A stretch of DNA of 64,000 nt, taken from NCBI RefSeq assembly GCF_023091225.1, contig NZ_JAHWXM010000002.1:372001-436000 (forward strand), in the 5' to 3' direction. Of this stretch, positions 8,740-15,541 are shown piece by piece (the first letter of the stretch is position 1; every line of letters begins with the position of its first letter). A model generated the notes under the pieces. That model was not told the origin of the DNA. It was given only the letters and a program-made list of their open reading frames with translations, and made no database searches. The position numbers were made by a program, and so were the translations under genes. This stretch comes from Microbacterium galbinum. GTDB lineage: Bacteria; Actinomycetota; Actinomycetes; Actinomycetales; Microbacteriaceae.

Positions 8740-9043
8740 TTACTTCTCCTCTTCAGGTGGATCATCGTCCGCCCAAGGGAGCAATCGCCGCAACCATTGG
8801 GGAACCGATTCCAGGTAAACCTACTGGCCTTTCCTCCCGCGGCACAACTGGGGAAGGTCACAAGATCGCATCCTTTCGCGGCATATCGGGATGCGGAATG
8901 GGAGCGCTCTCATCGTTTTCATGTGGAACCGGTTCCTTTTCGGCCCCGTCACGCACTACGCTGACATCGGCGCGTCCCCCCGCGCGCCGGCGTCGATGCC
9001 ATGGGCGAGAACCCTCGATGCCGAGATTGGTCGAGGAGGACCG
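8740..9043. promoter_or_regulatory. Divergent regulatory region with LacI-type operators
   Basis: This 304-nt gap separates the sugar operon (minus) from its repressor gene (plus). It holds a perfect palindrome GGAACCGGTTCC (8925-8936) and a near copy GGAACCGATTCC (8801-8812), the latter about 60 bp upstream of the binding-protein start. It also holds TGGGAGCGCTCTCA (8899-8912), one base from the CebR operator of Streptomyces. The first two are candidate sites for the adjacent repressor; the third may be for the same or another LacI regulator. I could not assign -10/-35 boxes with confidence. Confidence 0.7.
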
Positions 9044-10048
9044 ATGAGCAAGATCGCCGACGTCGCAGCCCGCGCCGGCGTCTCGAAGGCCACCGCGAGC
9101 AGAGCTCTCAGCGGACGCGGCTACGTCTCGGACGAGACGCGTCAGCGCGTGGAACAGGCCGCCGCAGAGCTGTCGTACGTCGCCCACTCCTCCGCCACCA
9201 GCCTCGCCACCGGCCGCACGCAGACGGTCGGGGTGGTCATGCCCCCGGTCGACCGCTGGTTCTTCGCCGAGCTCCTCGCCGGCATCCAGGAGGCACTGTT
9301 CGCGCTCGACTACGACCTGGCCCTCTACGGGGTCCCCGAGGGGTCCGAGACCCGCGAGCGTCTCTTCTCGAACGTGCTCCCCCGTCGCCGCTTCGACGGC
9401 ATCATCGCCGTCGGCATCCAACCGAGTGCTCACGAACTCGAGCGGTTGCAGCAGACCGGGCGACCGCTCGTCAGCGTCGGGCCCTACAGCGAGGGATCGA
9501 GCGCCGTCTCGATCGATGACGCCGCCGCCGCGCGCATCGCCACCGAGCATCTGATCGAGCTGGGCCACACCGCGATCGCGTTCGTCGGCGGGACGACGGA
9601 TGCCGCGGCGCTCAGCTACGGCGACGAGAAGCGCATCGACGGCTATCTCGCCGCGCTCGGCACCGCCGGGATCGCCGACAAGGCGCGCGTGGCGGGATCG
9701 GGCCCCACCCTCTCCGACGGGTACGCCGCGGCCGTCGGCATCCTCGGAGATCGGCGGCACCGCCCGACCGCGATCGTCGCGGTGTGCGACGAGGCCGCGA
9801 TCGGTACGATCATCGCCGCCCGGCGCCTCGGCATCGCCGTGCCGACCGAGCTCAGCGTCGTCGGCATCGACGACCACGAGCACGCCGAGCTCTTCGCCCT
9901 GACGACGATCCGGCAGTCGCCGCGCGACCAGGGTCACGACGCCGTCCGCCTCCTCACGCAGCGGATGGACGATCCGGATTCAGCCGTCGAGCAGGTCGCC
10001 GCGGCATCCGCCCTCGTGGTGCGCGGGTCGACCGCCGCACCGCGCTGA
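9044..10048 (+). CDS. LacI-family transcriptional repressor of the sugar operon
   Basis: A 334-residue regulator. The LacI-type helix-turn-helix lies at residues 3-24 (KIADVAARAGVSKATASRAL), followed by the hinge helix with the SGRGYVS segment and a periplasmic-binding-protein-like effector domain. The effector domain contains the conserved ATEHLIELGH and STVGIDD-like (SVVGIDDHE) segments. The ATG at 9044 was chosen because GAGGAGG lies four to five bases upstream; the longer frame would add an implausible N-terminus. It is divergent from the alpha-glucoside-type ABC operon and probably represses it until a sugar binds. A bidirectional terminator follows. Confidence 0.93.
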   Translation: MSKIADVAARAGVSKATASRALSGRGYVSDETRQRVEQAAAELSYVAHSSATSLATGRTQTVGVVMPPVDRWFFAELLAGIQEALFALDYDLALYGVPEGSETRERLFSNVLPRRRFDGIIAVGIQPSAHELERLQQTGRPLVSVGPYSEGSSAVSIDDAAAARIATEHLIELGHTAIAFVGGTTDAAALSYGDEKRIDGYLAALGTAGIADKARVAGSGPTLSDGYAAAVGILGDRRHRPTAIVAVCDEAAIGTIIAARRLGIAVPTELSVVGIDDHEHAELFALTTIRQSPRDQGHDAVRLLTQRMDDPDSAVEQVAAASALVVRGSTAAPR

Positions 10049-10064
10049 CGCCCGCCGTTAACGC

Positions 10065-10096
10065 ACGAATGCCCCGGCCGGAGCCGGGGCATTCGT
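10065..10096. terminator. Bidirectional terminator between lacI-type gene and rplL
   Basis: A perfect 13-bp GC-rich stem (10065-10077 with 10084-10096) and a 6-nt loop lie between two converging genes. It probably ends both transcripts. Confidence 0.85.
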
Positions 10097-10113
10097 GAAG
10101 CGTTCAGACGCGA

Positions 10114-10497
10114 TTACTTGAGGGTAACCGTGGCGCCTGCCTCTTCGAGAGCAGCCTTCGCCTTCTCGGCGGTCTCCTTGTTCGCGCCCTCGAGCACGGC
10201 CTTGGGAGCACCGTCGACGACGGCCTTGGCCTCGCCGAGGCCCAGCGAGGTGAGCTCGCGGACCGTCTTGATGACCTGGATCTTCTTGTCGCCAGCCGAC
10301 TCGAGGATGACGTCGAAGGAGTCCTTCTCTTCCTCAGCCTCAGCAGCGCCTGCGCCACCCGCAGCGCCGGCAACGGCGACGGGTGCAGCAGCGGTGACCT
10401 CGAACTTCTCCTCGAACGCCTTAACGAACTCGTTGAGCTCGATGAGGGTGAGGCCGGCGAACTGCTCGAGCAGCTCCTCGGTGGAAAGCTTCGCCAT
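10114..10497 (-). CDS. rplL: 50S ribosomal protein L7/L12
   Basis: A 127-residue protein with the N-terminal dimerisation domain, an Ala/Gly-rich flexible hinge (about residues 38-53), and the C-terminal factor-binding domain ([20 protein letters not shown] segment). It forms the stalk dimers that bind L10 and recruit translational GTPases. It follows rplJ by 48 nt and ends the operon at the bidirectional hairpin. Length and motifs are standard. Confidence 0.98.
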   Translation of the reverse strand: MAKLSTEELLEQFAGLTLIELNEFVKAFEEKFEVTAAAPVAVAGAAGGAGAAEAEEEKDSFDVILESAGDKKIQVIKTVRELTSLGLGEAKAVVDGAPKAVLEGANKETAEKAKAALEEAGATVTLK

Positions 10498-10545
10498 GAT
10501 GTATCTCCTAGATAGATGGGGTTTGTAGACGAGATCGCCGGACGC

Positions 10546-11034
10546 TTACGCGGCCTCTGCGGTCTCCAGCTTTTCGCGAAGCGCGTCGATGGTGGCGGCA
10601 GCCTTGCCCATCGTCGCCTTCATCATGCCCGCAGCCTTCGCCAGCAGAACCTCACGGCTCTCGAGCGAGGCGTACTTGTTGACCTCGTCGGCGGTGAGGG
10701 CTTCGCCCTCGAAGATGCCGGCCTTGATCACGAGAAGCGGGTTGGCCTTGGCGAAGTCACGCAGAGCCTTGGCGGTGGCGACGAAGTCACCGTGCACGAA
10801 CGCGACGGCCGACGGACCCTTGAGGTCGTCGTCCAGCGCGGTGATGCCGGCCTTGTTGGCCGCAAGCTTGGTCAGCGTGTTCTTCACCACGGCGTACTCA
10901 GCGTCCTGACGGATGCTGTTGCGCAGCTCCTTGAGCTGGGCAACCGTCAGACCGCGGTACTCGGTCAGCAGGACGGCGGACGAGTTCTCGAATGACTTCG
11001 TGAGCTCGGCGACCGATGCATCCTTCTGCGCCAT
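10546..11034 (-). CDS. rplJ: 50S ribosomal protein L10
   Basis: A 162-residue stalk-base protein. The N-terminus reads [15 protein letters not shown] and is followed by [18 protein letters not shown], a family signature. The C-terminal alanine-rich helix that binds L7/L12 dimers is present. The ATG at 11034 was chosen by the family N-terminus; the upstream frame is leader sequence. It heads the rplJ-rplL operon, with a leader hairpin about 70 nt upstream that resembles the autoregulatory L10 leader. Confidence 0.98.
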   Translation of the reverse strand: MAQKDASVAELTKSFENSSAVLLTEYRGLTVAQLKELRNSIRQDAEYAVVKNTLTKLAANKAGITALDDDLKGPSAVAFVHGDFVATAKALRDFAKANPLLVIKAGIFEGEALTADEVNKYASLESREVLLAKAAGMMKATMGKAAATIDALREKLETAEAA

Positions 11035-11240
11035 GGTCACTCCTTGGTGTGTACGAGGCGCCGCACGGTGGTGGGGCGCCGACCTGGACCGCCCGCAACA
11101 ACAAGAAGAGCTCCGGCGCAAGCGCACGGAGCTCTGAGAAGATCGTGACACCTGCGCGGGCCCCTGCGATGCAGAGCTTCGATCGACATGTACTCACGCA
11201 CACGACGATGACCAGCGGTCTTCGGTTGGTTCAACTGTAC
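11035..11240 (-). promoter_or_regulatory. rplJ leader with L10-type autoregulatory hairpin (putative)
   Basis: The untranslated region upstream of rplJ contains a perfect 9-bp hairpin (11107-11115 with 11127-11135, an AGAGCTCCG/CGGAGCTCT stem with an 11-nt loop). In many bacteria the L10-L7/L12 complex binds its own leader RNA at this place to repress translation. The location fits; I have not folded the full leader. Confidence 0.55.
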
Positions 11241-11294
11241 CCCACGGCATCCGCTCCCCCAAATCGCGGGGGCTCTCGCCGGCGCCATGGTCGC

Positions 11295-11355
11295 CGAGAC
11301 CCACCGCAAGCAACGTCGACGTCGGTGGGTCTCGACGCGCGTGGTGGGTCTCGAC
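11295..11355. repeat. Intergenic inverted repeat (GAGACCCACC units)
   Basis: Three copies of the 10-mer GAGACCCACC lie in 61 bp: one on the plus strand (CGAGACCCACCG, 11295-11306) and two inverted (11323-11334 and 11342-11355). The first two form a 12-bp stem. It sits between the divergent rplJ and YqaJ-like genes and is similar in design to the GAGACACCA element at 2241-2305. The remainder of this gap (11356-11422) shows nothing else clear. Confidence 0.6.
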
Positions 11356-11422
11356 AACGGCACGGCGCGGACGAGCGGCGTGTGGGGTCGGCGAGGTCGG
11401 AGGGCGGGGTTACGCTCGATGG

Positions 11423-12103
11423 GTGACCCCCGAACTCGCCGCACGCATCGTCGCGGACTCCCGCGACCGCGTCGCCTGGCTGCGGGCCCGGTCACGAGGC
11501 ATCACCGCCACCGACGTCGCCGGACTCACCTCCGAGAGGTCGATCGCGCGCGCGGCGGAGTCCAAGCTCGGCGGCGGACCCCGCTTCGGCGGCAACGCCT
11601 ACACCGATCACGGCCGGCGCCGCGAGCCCGAGATCGCCGCCTGGGTGGCGGCGACCCACGGTATCCTGCCCTCGTCCGCCCTGTTCCGCGCCGAGGTCGA
11701 GCACCGGCACCTCGCGACCCCCGACGGCATCGCGGTCGACGCCGACGGCCGCATCAAGCTCGCCGAGATCAAGACGACGAACAAGGCGTTCCGCGGCATC
11801 CCGCGCACCTACCTCCGTCAGGTGTGGTGGCAACAGCACGTGCTGGGTGCCGAGCGCACGCTCTTCGTCTGGGAGGAGCACGTCGACTTCGCCCCCATCC
11901 ACGACGAGCCGCGCTGCGTGTGGATCGACCGCGACGACCGTGAGATCGCGAAGCTCGTGGGCCTCGCGACCGACCTCATCGACGAGCTCTACCGGCGTAC
12001 GACCGGCCAGCAGGTTCCGACCCGCACGACGGATGCCGCAGCCAGCCGCCGCGAGCAACTGCGCGAGCGCGACGCGTTCCGCGCGCTCGCCCTCGCGGAC
12101 TGA
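11423..12103 (+). CDS. YqaJ-like viral recombinase-family nuclease
   Basis: A 226-residue protein that looks like the YqaJ/lambda-exonuclease branch of the PD-(D/E)XK nucleases. Supporting features are RGITATDVAGL (25-35), the G-R-R-R-E-P segment with E68, the catalytic-type D101 in ATPDG, and E115-x-K117 in LAEIKTT. Such enzymes are usually phage recombination exonucleases working with a single-strand annealing protein. Here no annealing protein, phage gene or integrase is nearby, so it is an orphan, perhaps domesticated for chromosomal DNA repair. The start is GTG. It lies between the ribosomal stalk operon and the SipW locus, and is convergent with the latter. Function in vivo unknown. Confidence 0.75.
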   Translation: MTPELAARIVADSRDRVAWLRARSRGITATDVAGLTSERSIARAAESKLGGGPRFGGNAYTDHGRRREPEIAAWVAATHGILPSSALFRAEVEHRHLATPDGIAVDADGRIKLAEIKTTNKAFRGIPRTYLRQVWWQQHVLGAERTLFVWEEHVDFAPIHDEPRCVWIDRDDREIAKLVGLATDLIDELYRRTTGQQVPTRTTDAAASRREQLRERDAFRALALAD

Positions 12104-12128
12104 CGTCTCAACGGCTGCGTTCCGCAGC

Positions 12129-12656
12129 TCAGGTGCACGTGTTGTTGCCGCCGAGCCCGAGCAGTCCGCCCACCGACAGCATGCGGGTCGCCGCCACCGA
12201 TGCCCAGGTCGTGCCGGACAGCAGCGCTTGGACGCGAATGGTGTTGCTCGCCCCCAGCAGTCCCCCGGTCAGGAGCGTTCCCAGCAGTCCCGACGAGATC
12301 GTCGAGGTGTACGTGTACGGGCCGGTGCCGCTCTGCGTCACGTTGGTGTTCGGCACCACCACATCGTTGATGGTGAACCGCTGCTGCGCGAGAAGGTAGG
12401 GCGACGTCCAGGTGATGGTGAAGCCGGTGAACGTTCCCAGCACGCTCGTGACCGTGCAGCTCGTGATCGCAGGCATGGGCACGGTGAACGCGGTGAACGT
12501 GCCCGAGGCGACGAACTCGGTGTCGGTGAACCGCGCATCGGTGGACTGCACCGTCGCGATCGTTCCACCGGCGACGAGCATCGACAGGCCCACGACACCG
12601 GCGAGCATGCGCCGTCTCCTCCCACCCCGCGACCGGATCCGCTCCCGCCCGCTCAT
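12129..12656 (-). CDS. Exported protein with alternate (SipW-type) signal, third cargo
   Basis: A 175-residue exported protein. A basic N-terminus (residues 1-16) precedes a hydrophobic segment (17-35) and then the segment TDARFTDTEFVASGTFTAFTV. This resembles the post-cleavage region of SipW-dependent proteins (a D-x-E then an ASGTFTA element). The mature part is rich in Ser, Thr and Gly, and predicted beta-rich, with two cysteines (in TSCTVTS and the final NNTCT). Its start overlaps the LPATG gene stop by four bases (ATGA), so it is co-translated with the SipW locus. Function unknown; likely a surface or matrix component. Confidence 0.75.
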   Translation of the reverse strand: MSGRERIRSRGGRRRRMLAGVVGLSMLVAGGTIATVQSTDARFTDTEFVASGTFTAFTVPMPAITSCTVTSVLGTFTGFTITWTSPYLLAQQRFTINDVVVPNTNVTQSGTGPYTYTSTISSGLLGTLLTGGLLGASNTIRVQALLSGTTWASVAATRMLSVGGLLGLGGNNTCT

Positions 12657-13318
12657 GCGTCACCCTCCGGGATCTGCGCGCCGCGGCGGTCCCGCCGGCG
12701 CAGCACCACGAGTCCGATGCCGGCCACGGCCAACCCCACGCCCGCCCCGGTCGCCCACGGCGCGATCGTCCCGCCCGTGGCCGGGAGAGGATCGCCTCCG
12801 GGTCCGGTGACCACCGCCTCCCCCGCGCCCTGCGCGTGCACCCGCACATCGGTGATGCCGTCGTCGTCATCGGCGTCGAGAGTGATCCACAGTCGCAGGT
12901 GCGCGACGTCGGTGGAGGGGAATGCGGCGAGCGCGACCTCGGAACCGTCGCGCGGGATGCTCCACCCCGACTCGAGCTCCTCGGCCCCGCCCGGGCATCC
13001 GCTCTCCTGCCATTCCTGCATGCAGAGGGCCGCGTCGACCAGTAGCGGCGCGTCTCCGGCAGCGCTCACGGCGATCGTGACGGTGCCGGGATCGGGCGGG
13101 CTCGCACTCACCGCGACGTCCCACTGGACCGGCTCGCCGGGCAGCAGCCGCGAGGCCTGCGCCCAGTCGGCGACCGAGACGAGGCGCAGCACGCGCCCCT
13201 GGATCACCTCGGTCGTCGGAGCGGCCCACGCGGGGGCGGCAGCCAGGATGACGGGGGCGGCCGCGAGGATGCCGGCGGCGACGAGCACCGGCGGGAGGAT
13301 CGCGAGTCGGCGCCTCAT
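12653..13318 (-). CDS. LPATG cell-wall-anchored exported protein of SipW locus
   Basis: A 221-residue protein. It has an N-terminal Sec signal peptide (residues 1-32, ending AAAPAWAA) and an extracellular domain of about 140 residues with a cysteine pair (ALCMQEW and SGCPGG). The C-terminal sorting signal is LPATG at 178-182, a hydrophobic segment at about 188-206, and a basic tail RRRDRR. Class A/E-type sortases cut such motifs and link the protein to peptidoglycan. The ATG overlaps the SipW stop by four bases. Its position between the SipW peptidase and an alternate-signal cargo suggests it anchors or nucleates the exported subunits at the wall. That role is inference. No sortase gene lies in the window. 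Confidence 0.85.
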   Translation of the reverse strand: MRRRLAILPPVLVAAGILAAAPVILAAAPAWAAPTTEVIQGRVLRLVSVADWAQASRLLPGEPVQWDVAVSASPPDPGTVTIAVSAAGDAPLLVDAALCMQEWQESGCPGGAEELESGWSIPRDGSEVALAAFPSTDVAHLRLWITLDADDDDGITDVRVHAQGAGEAVVTGPGGDPLPATGGTIAPWATGAGVGLAVAGIGLVVLRRRDRRGAQIPEGDA

Positions 13319-13929
13319 GTGAGCCCCTGCTCCTTGCGGGTCGCGGCCGATCCCGACCGCGGCCAGAACGCCCAGATCACGAGCACCGTGGCCCCCGCGG
13401 TGAGTCCTCCGAGCACCCACGGGTCGCCCATTCCGACGATCACGCTCGCGATGCCGGGGATCGAGAAGAGCACGGTCCGCACCGAGGTCACGGTGTAGGG
13501 GAAGGGGTCGTCGGTGGCGTTCGCGTCGCCGCGCATCGTGATGATGCGCTCGGACTCGCTCGCACCAGGTTCGACCGAGGTGACGCGGTGCGTGACGGGC
13601 AACTCGTCGTCGCGGTCGACCGTGACGACGTCTCCGACCTCGACCTGAGCGGCATCCACCCGCTGCACGACGGCCACGGATCCTGCGGGGATCGTCGGAG
13701 ACATCGACCCGGTGCGGAACATGATGAGCGTGATGTTCGCGGTCACGGCGAGGATCACGAGCACGATGCACACGACCCCGGCCGCGGCGGCGATCCACAG
13801 GCCGAGGTCGCCGAGCATCCGTCCGATGCCGCCGCGGCGGCGGGGCACCGCGGGCGCCGGCACCATCGCGGGCGCGCCCGACGCGACGGCCCGCTCGCGC
13901 AGGCCCCGCCTCGTGGTCGGCGTGCTCAT
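13315..13929 (-). CDS. SipW-like (ER-type) signal peptidase I
   Basis: A 204-residue signal peptidase of the archaeal/eukaryotic-like SipW class. The catalytic serine is S75 in RTGSMSPTIPAGS, and H114 in PVTHRV takes the place of the lysine used by ordinary bacterial signal peptidases. The RGDANATDDP segment (133-142) matches box E. One membrane segment lies before the catalytic domain (about 43-66) and another near the C-terminus (about 170-192). It should remove the special signal peptides of the co-encoded cargo proteins. The ATG at 13929 was preferred to the adjacent GTG at 13932 because of the GAGGAGG spacing. Confidence 0.9.
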   Translation of the reverse strand: MSTPTTRRGLRERAVASGAPAMVPAPAVPRRRGGIGRMLGDLGLWIAAAAGVVCIVLVILAVTANITLIMFRTGSMSPTIPAGSVAVVQRVDAAQVEVGDVVTVDRDDELPVTHRVTSVEPGASESERIITMRGDANATDDPFPYTVTSVRTVLFSIPGIASVIVGMGDPWVLGGLTAGATVLVIWAFWPRSGSAATRKEQGLT

Positions 13930-13963
13930 CACCCCTCCTCGCGTGGTCGACCGCTGCGGACGG

Positions 13964-14620
13964 TCAGGTGGATGTTCCCTGGATCTGCCACGTCTGCGTC
14001 ATGGTGAGCCCCTGCGCGGCGTTGACCGCGGTCGTCGGAAGCGTCACGGCGACGCAGTAGTTCAGCTGGTTGCCGCCGTTCGCGGTCACCGCCTGGGGTA
14101 CGGTGCCGGTCGCTGCGCCGTTCGTCGTCAGCGCCGACCCGTCGGCGACGACGATGGACGACGAGGCGGATGCCGCGGCGTACGTCGCGGCCGTGCACGA
14201 CAGGCTCGGGGTCGCCGCGGTCGGCACCAGGCGCACCCCGTAGGTGAGGTACGCCGCGAGACCGGTACCCCCGGGGGTTCCGGCGGTCAACTGCAGCGTG
14301 CCCGCACCGGACGGGTTGGCCGTCTTGACGCTGAACAGTGCATACGTCGTCGTGCCGGGCACCATGGCCGTGGGCGCGACGGCGAAGCTCAGCGTCGCCG
14401 CAGCTCCCGTCGTCGCATGGCTCGAGAACGTGGCCCCGTCGGTCGCGCCGACGATGTCGAATCGTCCGGCGGTGAACGTCGCGGTCGCGTACTCGGAGTC
14501 GTTCCAGGCGGCGAGCGTCATGGCCGCGCCCACGCCGAAGACGAGTCCGCCCGCGAGGACGGCCCGTATCCGGCGGGAGCGCAGTCGCTTCGCCTCCCGC
14601 ATCGCTCTGCGGGTCTGCAT
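13964..14620 (-). CDS. SipW-dependent-type exported protein, second cargo
   Basis: A 218-residue exported protein with a basic N-terminus and the hydrophobic AGGLVFGVGAAMTLAAW segment (about 23-39), followed by NDSEYATATFTAG. That is the alternate signal-peptide pattern of SipW substrates. It is nearly the same as in the neighbouring upstream gene, so the two are paralogues. The mature domain is Ala/Thr/Ser-rich and probably beta-sandwich, with two cysteines (LSCTAAT and LNYCVAV) that may form a disulfide. By analogy with TasA, whose signal peptide is cut by SipW and which assembles into fibres, it may be a filament or surface subunit. It starts 7 nt after the first cargo gene. Confidence 0.85.
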   Translation of the reverse strand: MQTRRAMREAKRLRSRRIRAVLAGGLVFGVGAAMTLAAWNDSEYATATFTAGRFDIVGATDGATFSSHATTGAAATLSFAVAPTAMVPGTTTYALFSVKTANPSGAGTLQLTAGTPGGTGLAAYLTYGVRLVPTAATPSLSCTAATYAAASASSSIVVADGSALTTNGAATGTVPQAVTANGGNQLNYCVAVTLPTTAVNAAQGLTMTQTWQIQGTST

Positions 14621-14627
14621 GACGGAC

Positions 14628-15263
14628 TCAGCTCGTCGACGTCGCCGTGAACTTCCAGGTCGTCGTGGTCGCGACGCCCTGCTTCAGCGCCGTGCCGGCG
14701 GTCACCTTGAAGCACAGCTGAACGGCGGTTCCAGCGGTCGCGGCATCCGCTCCCTGCGTGAGCGTCATCGCGGTCACGCCGGTCTGCGCGTCCATCGTCG
14801 CCCCGGTCGCGACGGGGGTGCCGGTGGCGGATGCCGCGTTGCAGGTGGCACCGGGTGCGAGTTGGTACACCTGGTACGACAGGTTGCCGGAGTTCGTCGT
14901 CGCGGCGGCACCCGTCGTCGTGCCGGCGGCCGAGAGGCTCGCGCCCGTCGTCGTTCCGGGAGCGAGTCGCACCCAGAAGCCCGCGTAGACCGCGTCTCCC
15001 GGTGCCATGTTGCCGACGACGCCGGTGGGCAGCGTGAAGGCGAGCGTGGCCGCCGTTCCTCCGGTGTCGACGTTGTGGTCGCTGTAGTTGGCGCTCACGT
15101 CACCCGCGGTCGAGCCCTGCAGATTGAACGAGCCGGCGGTGAACGTGCCGGTCGCGAACTCGGAGTCGTTCCAGGCTGCGAGCGTCACCGCCACTCCGAC
15201 GCCGAGCACGAGCCCGCCCGCCAGCACGGCCAGAGTCTTGCGCTTCCGATCCTTCGTAACCAT
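14628..15263 (-). CDS. SipW-dependent-type exported protein, first cargo
   Basis: A 211-residue exported protein and the first gene of the SipW locus. The N-terminus (MVTKDRKRKT) is followed by a hydrophobic segment (about 11-32) and NDSEFATGTFTAGSF, the alternate-signal motif shared with the next gene. The mature region is dominated by Thr, Ala and Gly, with cysteines in ATCNAAS and QLCFKV. The ATG at 15263 has GAGGGGG about eight bases upstream. The 5'-flanking 175 nt separate it from the divergent MFS gene and must carry the promoter for the whole five-gene unit. Likely a secreted structural subunit; function not shown. Confidence 0.87.
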   Translation of the reverse strand: MVTKDRKRKTLAVLAGGLVLGVGVAVTLAAWNDSEFATGTFTAGSFNLQGSTAGDVSANYSDHNVDTGGTAATLAFTLPTGVVGNMAPGDAVYAGFWVRLAPGTTTGASLSAAGTTTGAAATTNSGNLSYQVYQLAPGATCNAASATGTPVATGATMDAQTGVTAMTLTQGADAATAGTAVQLCFKVTAGTALKQGVATTTTWKFTATSTS

Positions 15264-15435
15264 GTGCGATTCCCCCTCAGGAATTCTTATCGGTCGCTCC
15301 GGTACGTCGTATGGCCACCCCTCAGAGGCCGCGCACCGTTGCGTTCCGGCCATCCTTCCCGAGACTGCACGGTCATTCAAGGTATCTTTCGCCTGCGATC
15401 CCGATCGTTGCGCGTTCGCGACCTGACGCGGATCG

Positions 15436-15484
15436 ATAGTTGACGAACATCAACCACCGCCCTATAGTTGACGAAGTTCAACCA
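15436..15484. promoter_or_regulatory. Tandem MarR-type operators upstream of MFS-marR operon
   Basis: Two near-identical 21-bp copies (15436-15456 and 15464-15484), each containing GTTGA-6-TCAAC, lie 28 bp apart and 58-106 bp before the exporter start. This arrangement suits binding of two MarR dimers and autorepression of the exporter-marR operon. They lie on the same DNA face if the helical repeat is about 10.5 bp only approximately. Confidence 0.75.
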
Positions 15485-15541
15485 TCTTCGTGCGCGCCAG
15501 AGCTGTCGCGGCATCCACTCTCCGACTGCGAAAGGTCCTGC

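Noticed and set aside
9001..9519. An alternative plus-strand frame in the lacI-type gene
   Set aside because: The LacI frame has complete domains and a ribosome binding site; this frame encodes Arg-rich nonsense.
11423..12103. Prophage or integrative element suggested by the YqaJ-like gene
   Set aside because: No integrase, structural or lysis gene and no att-like repeats are seen around it.
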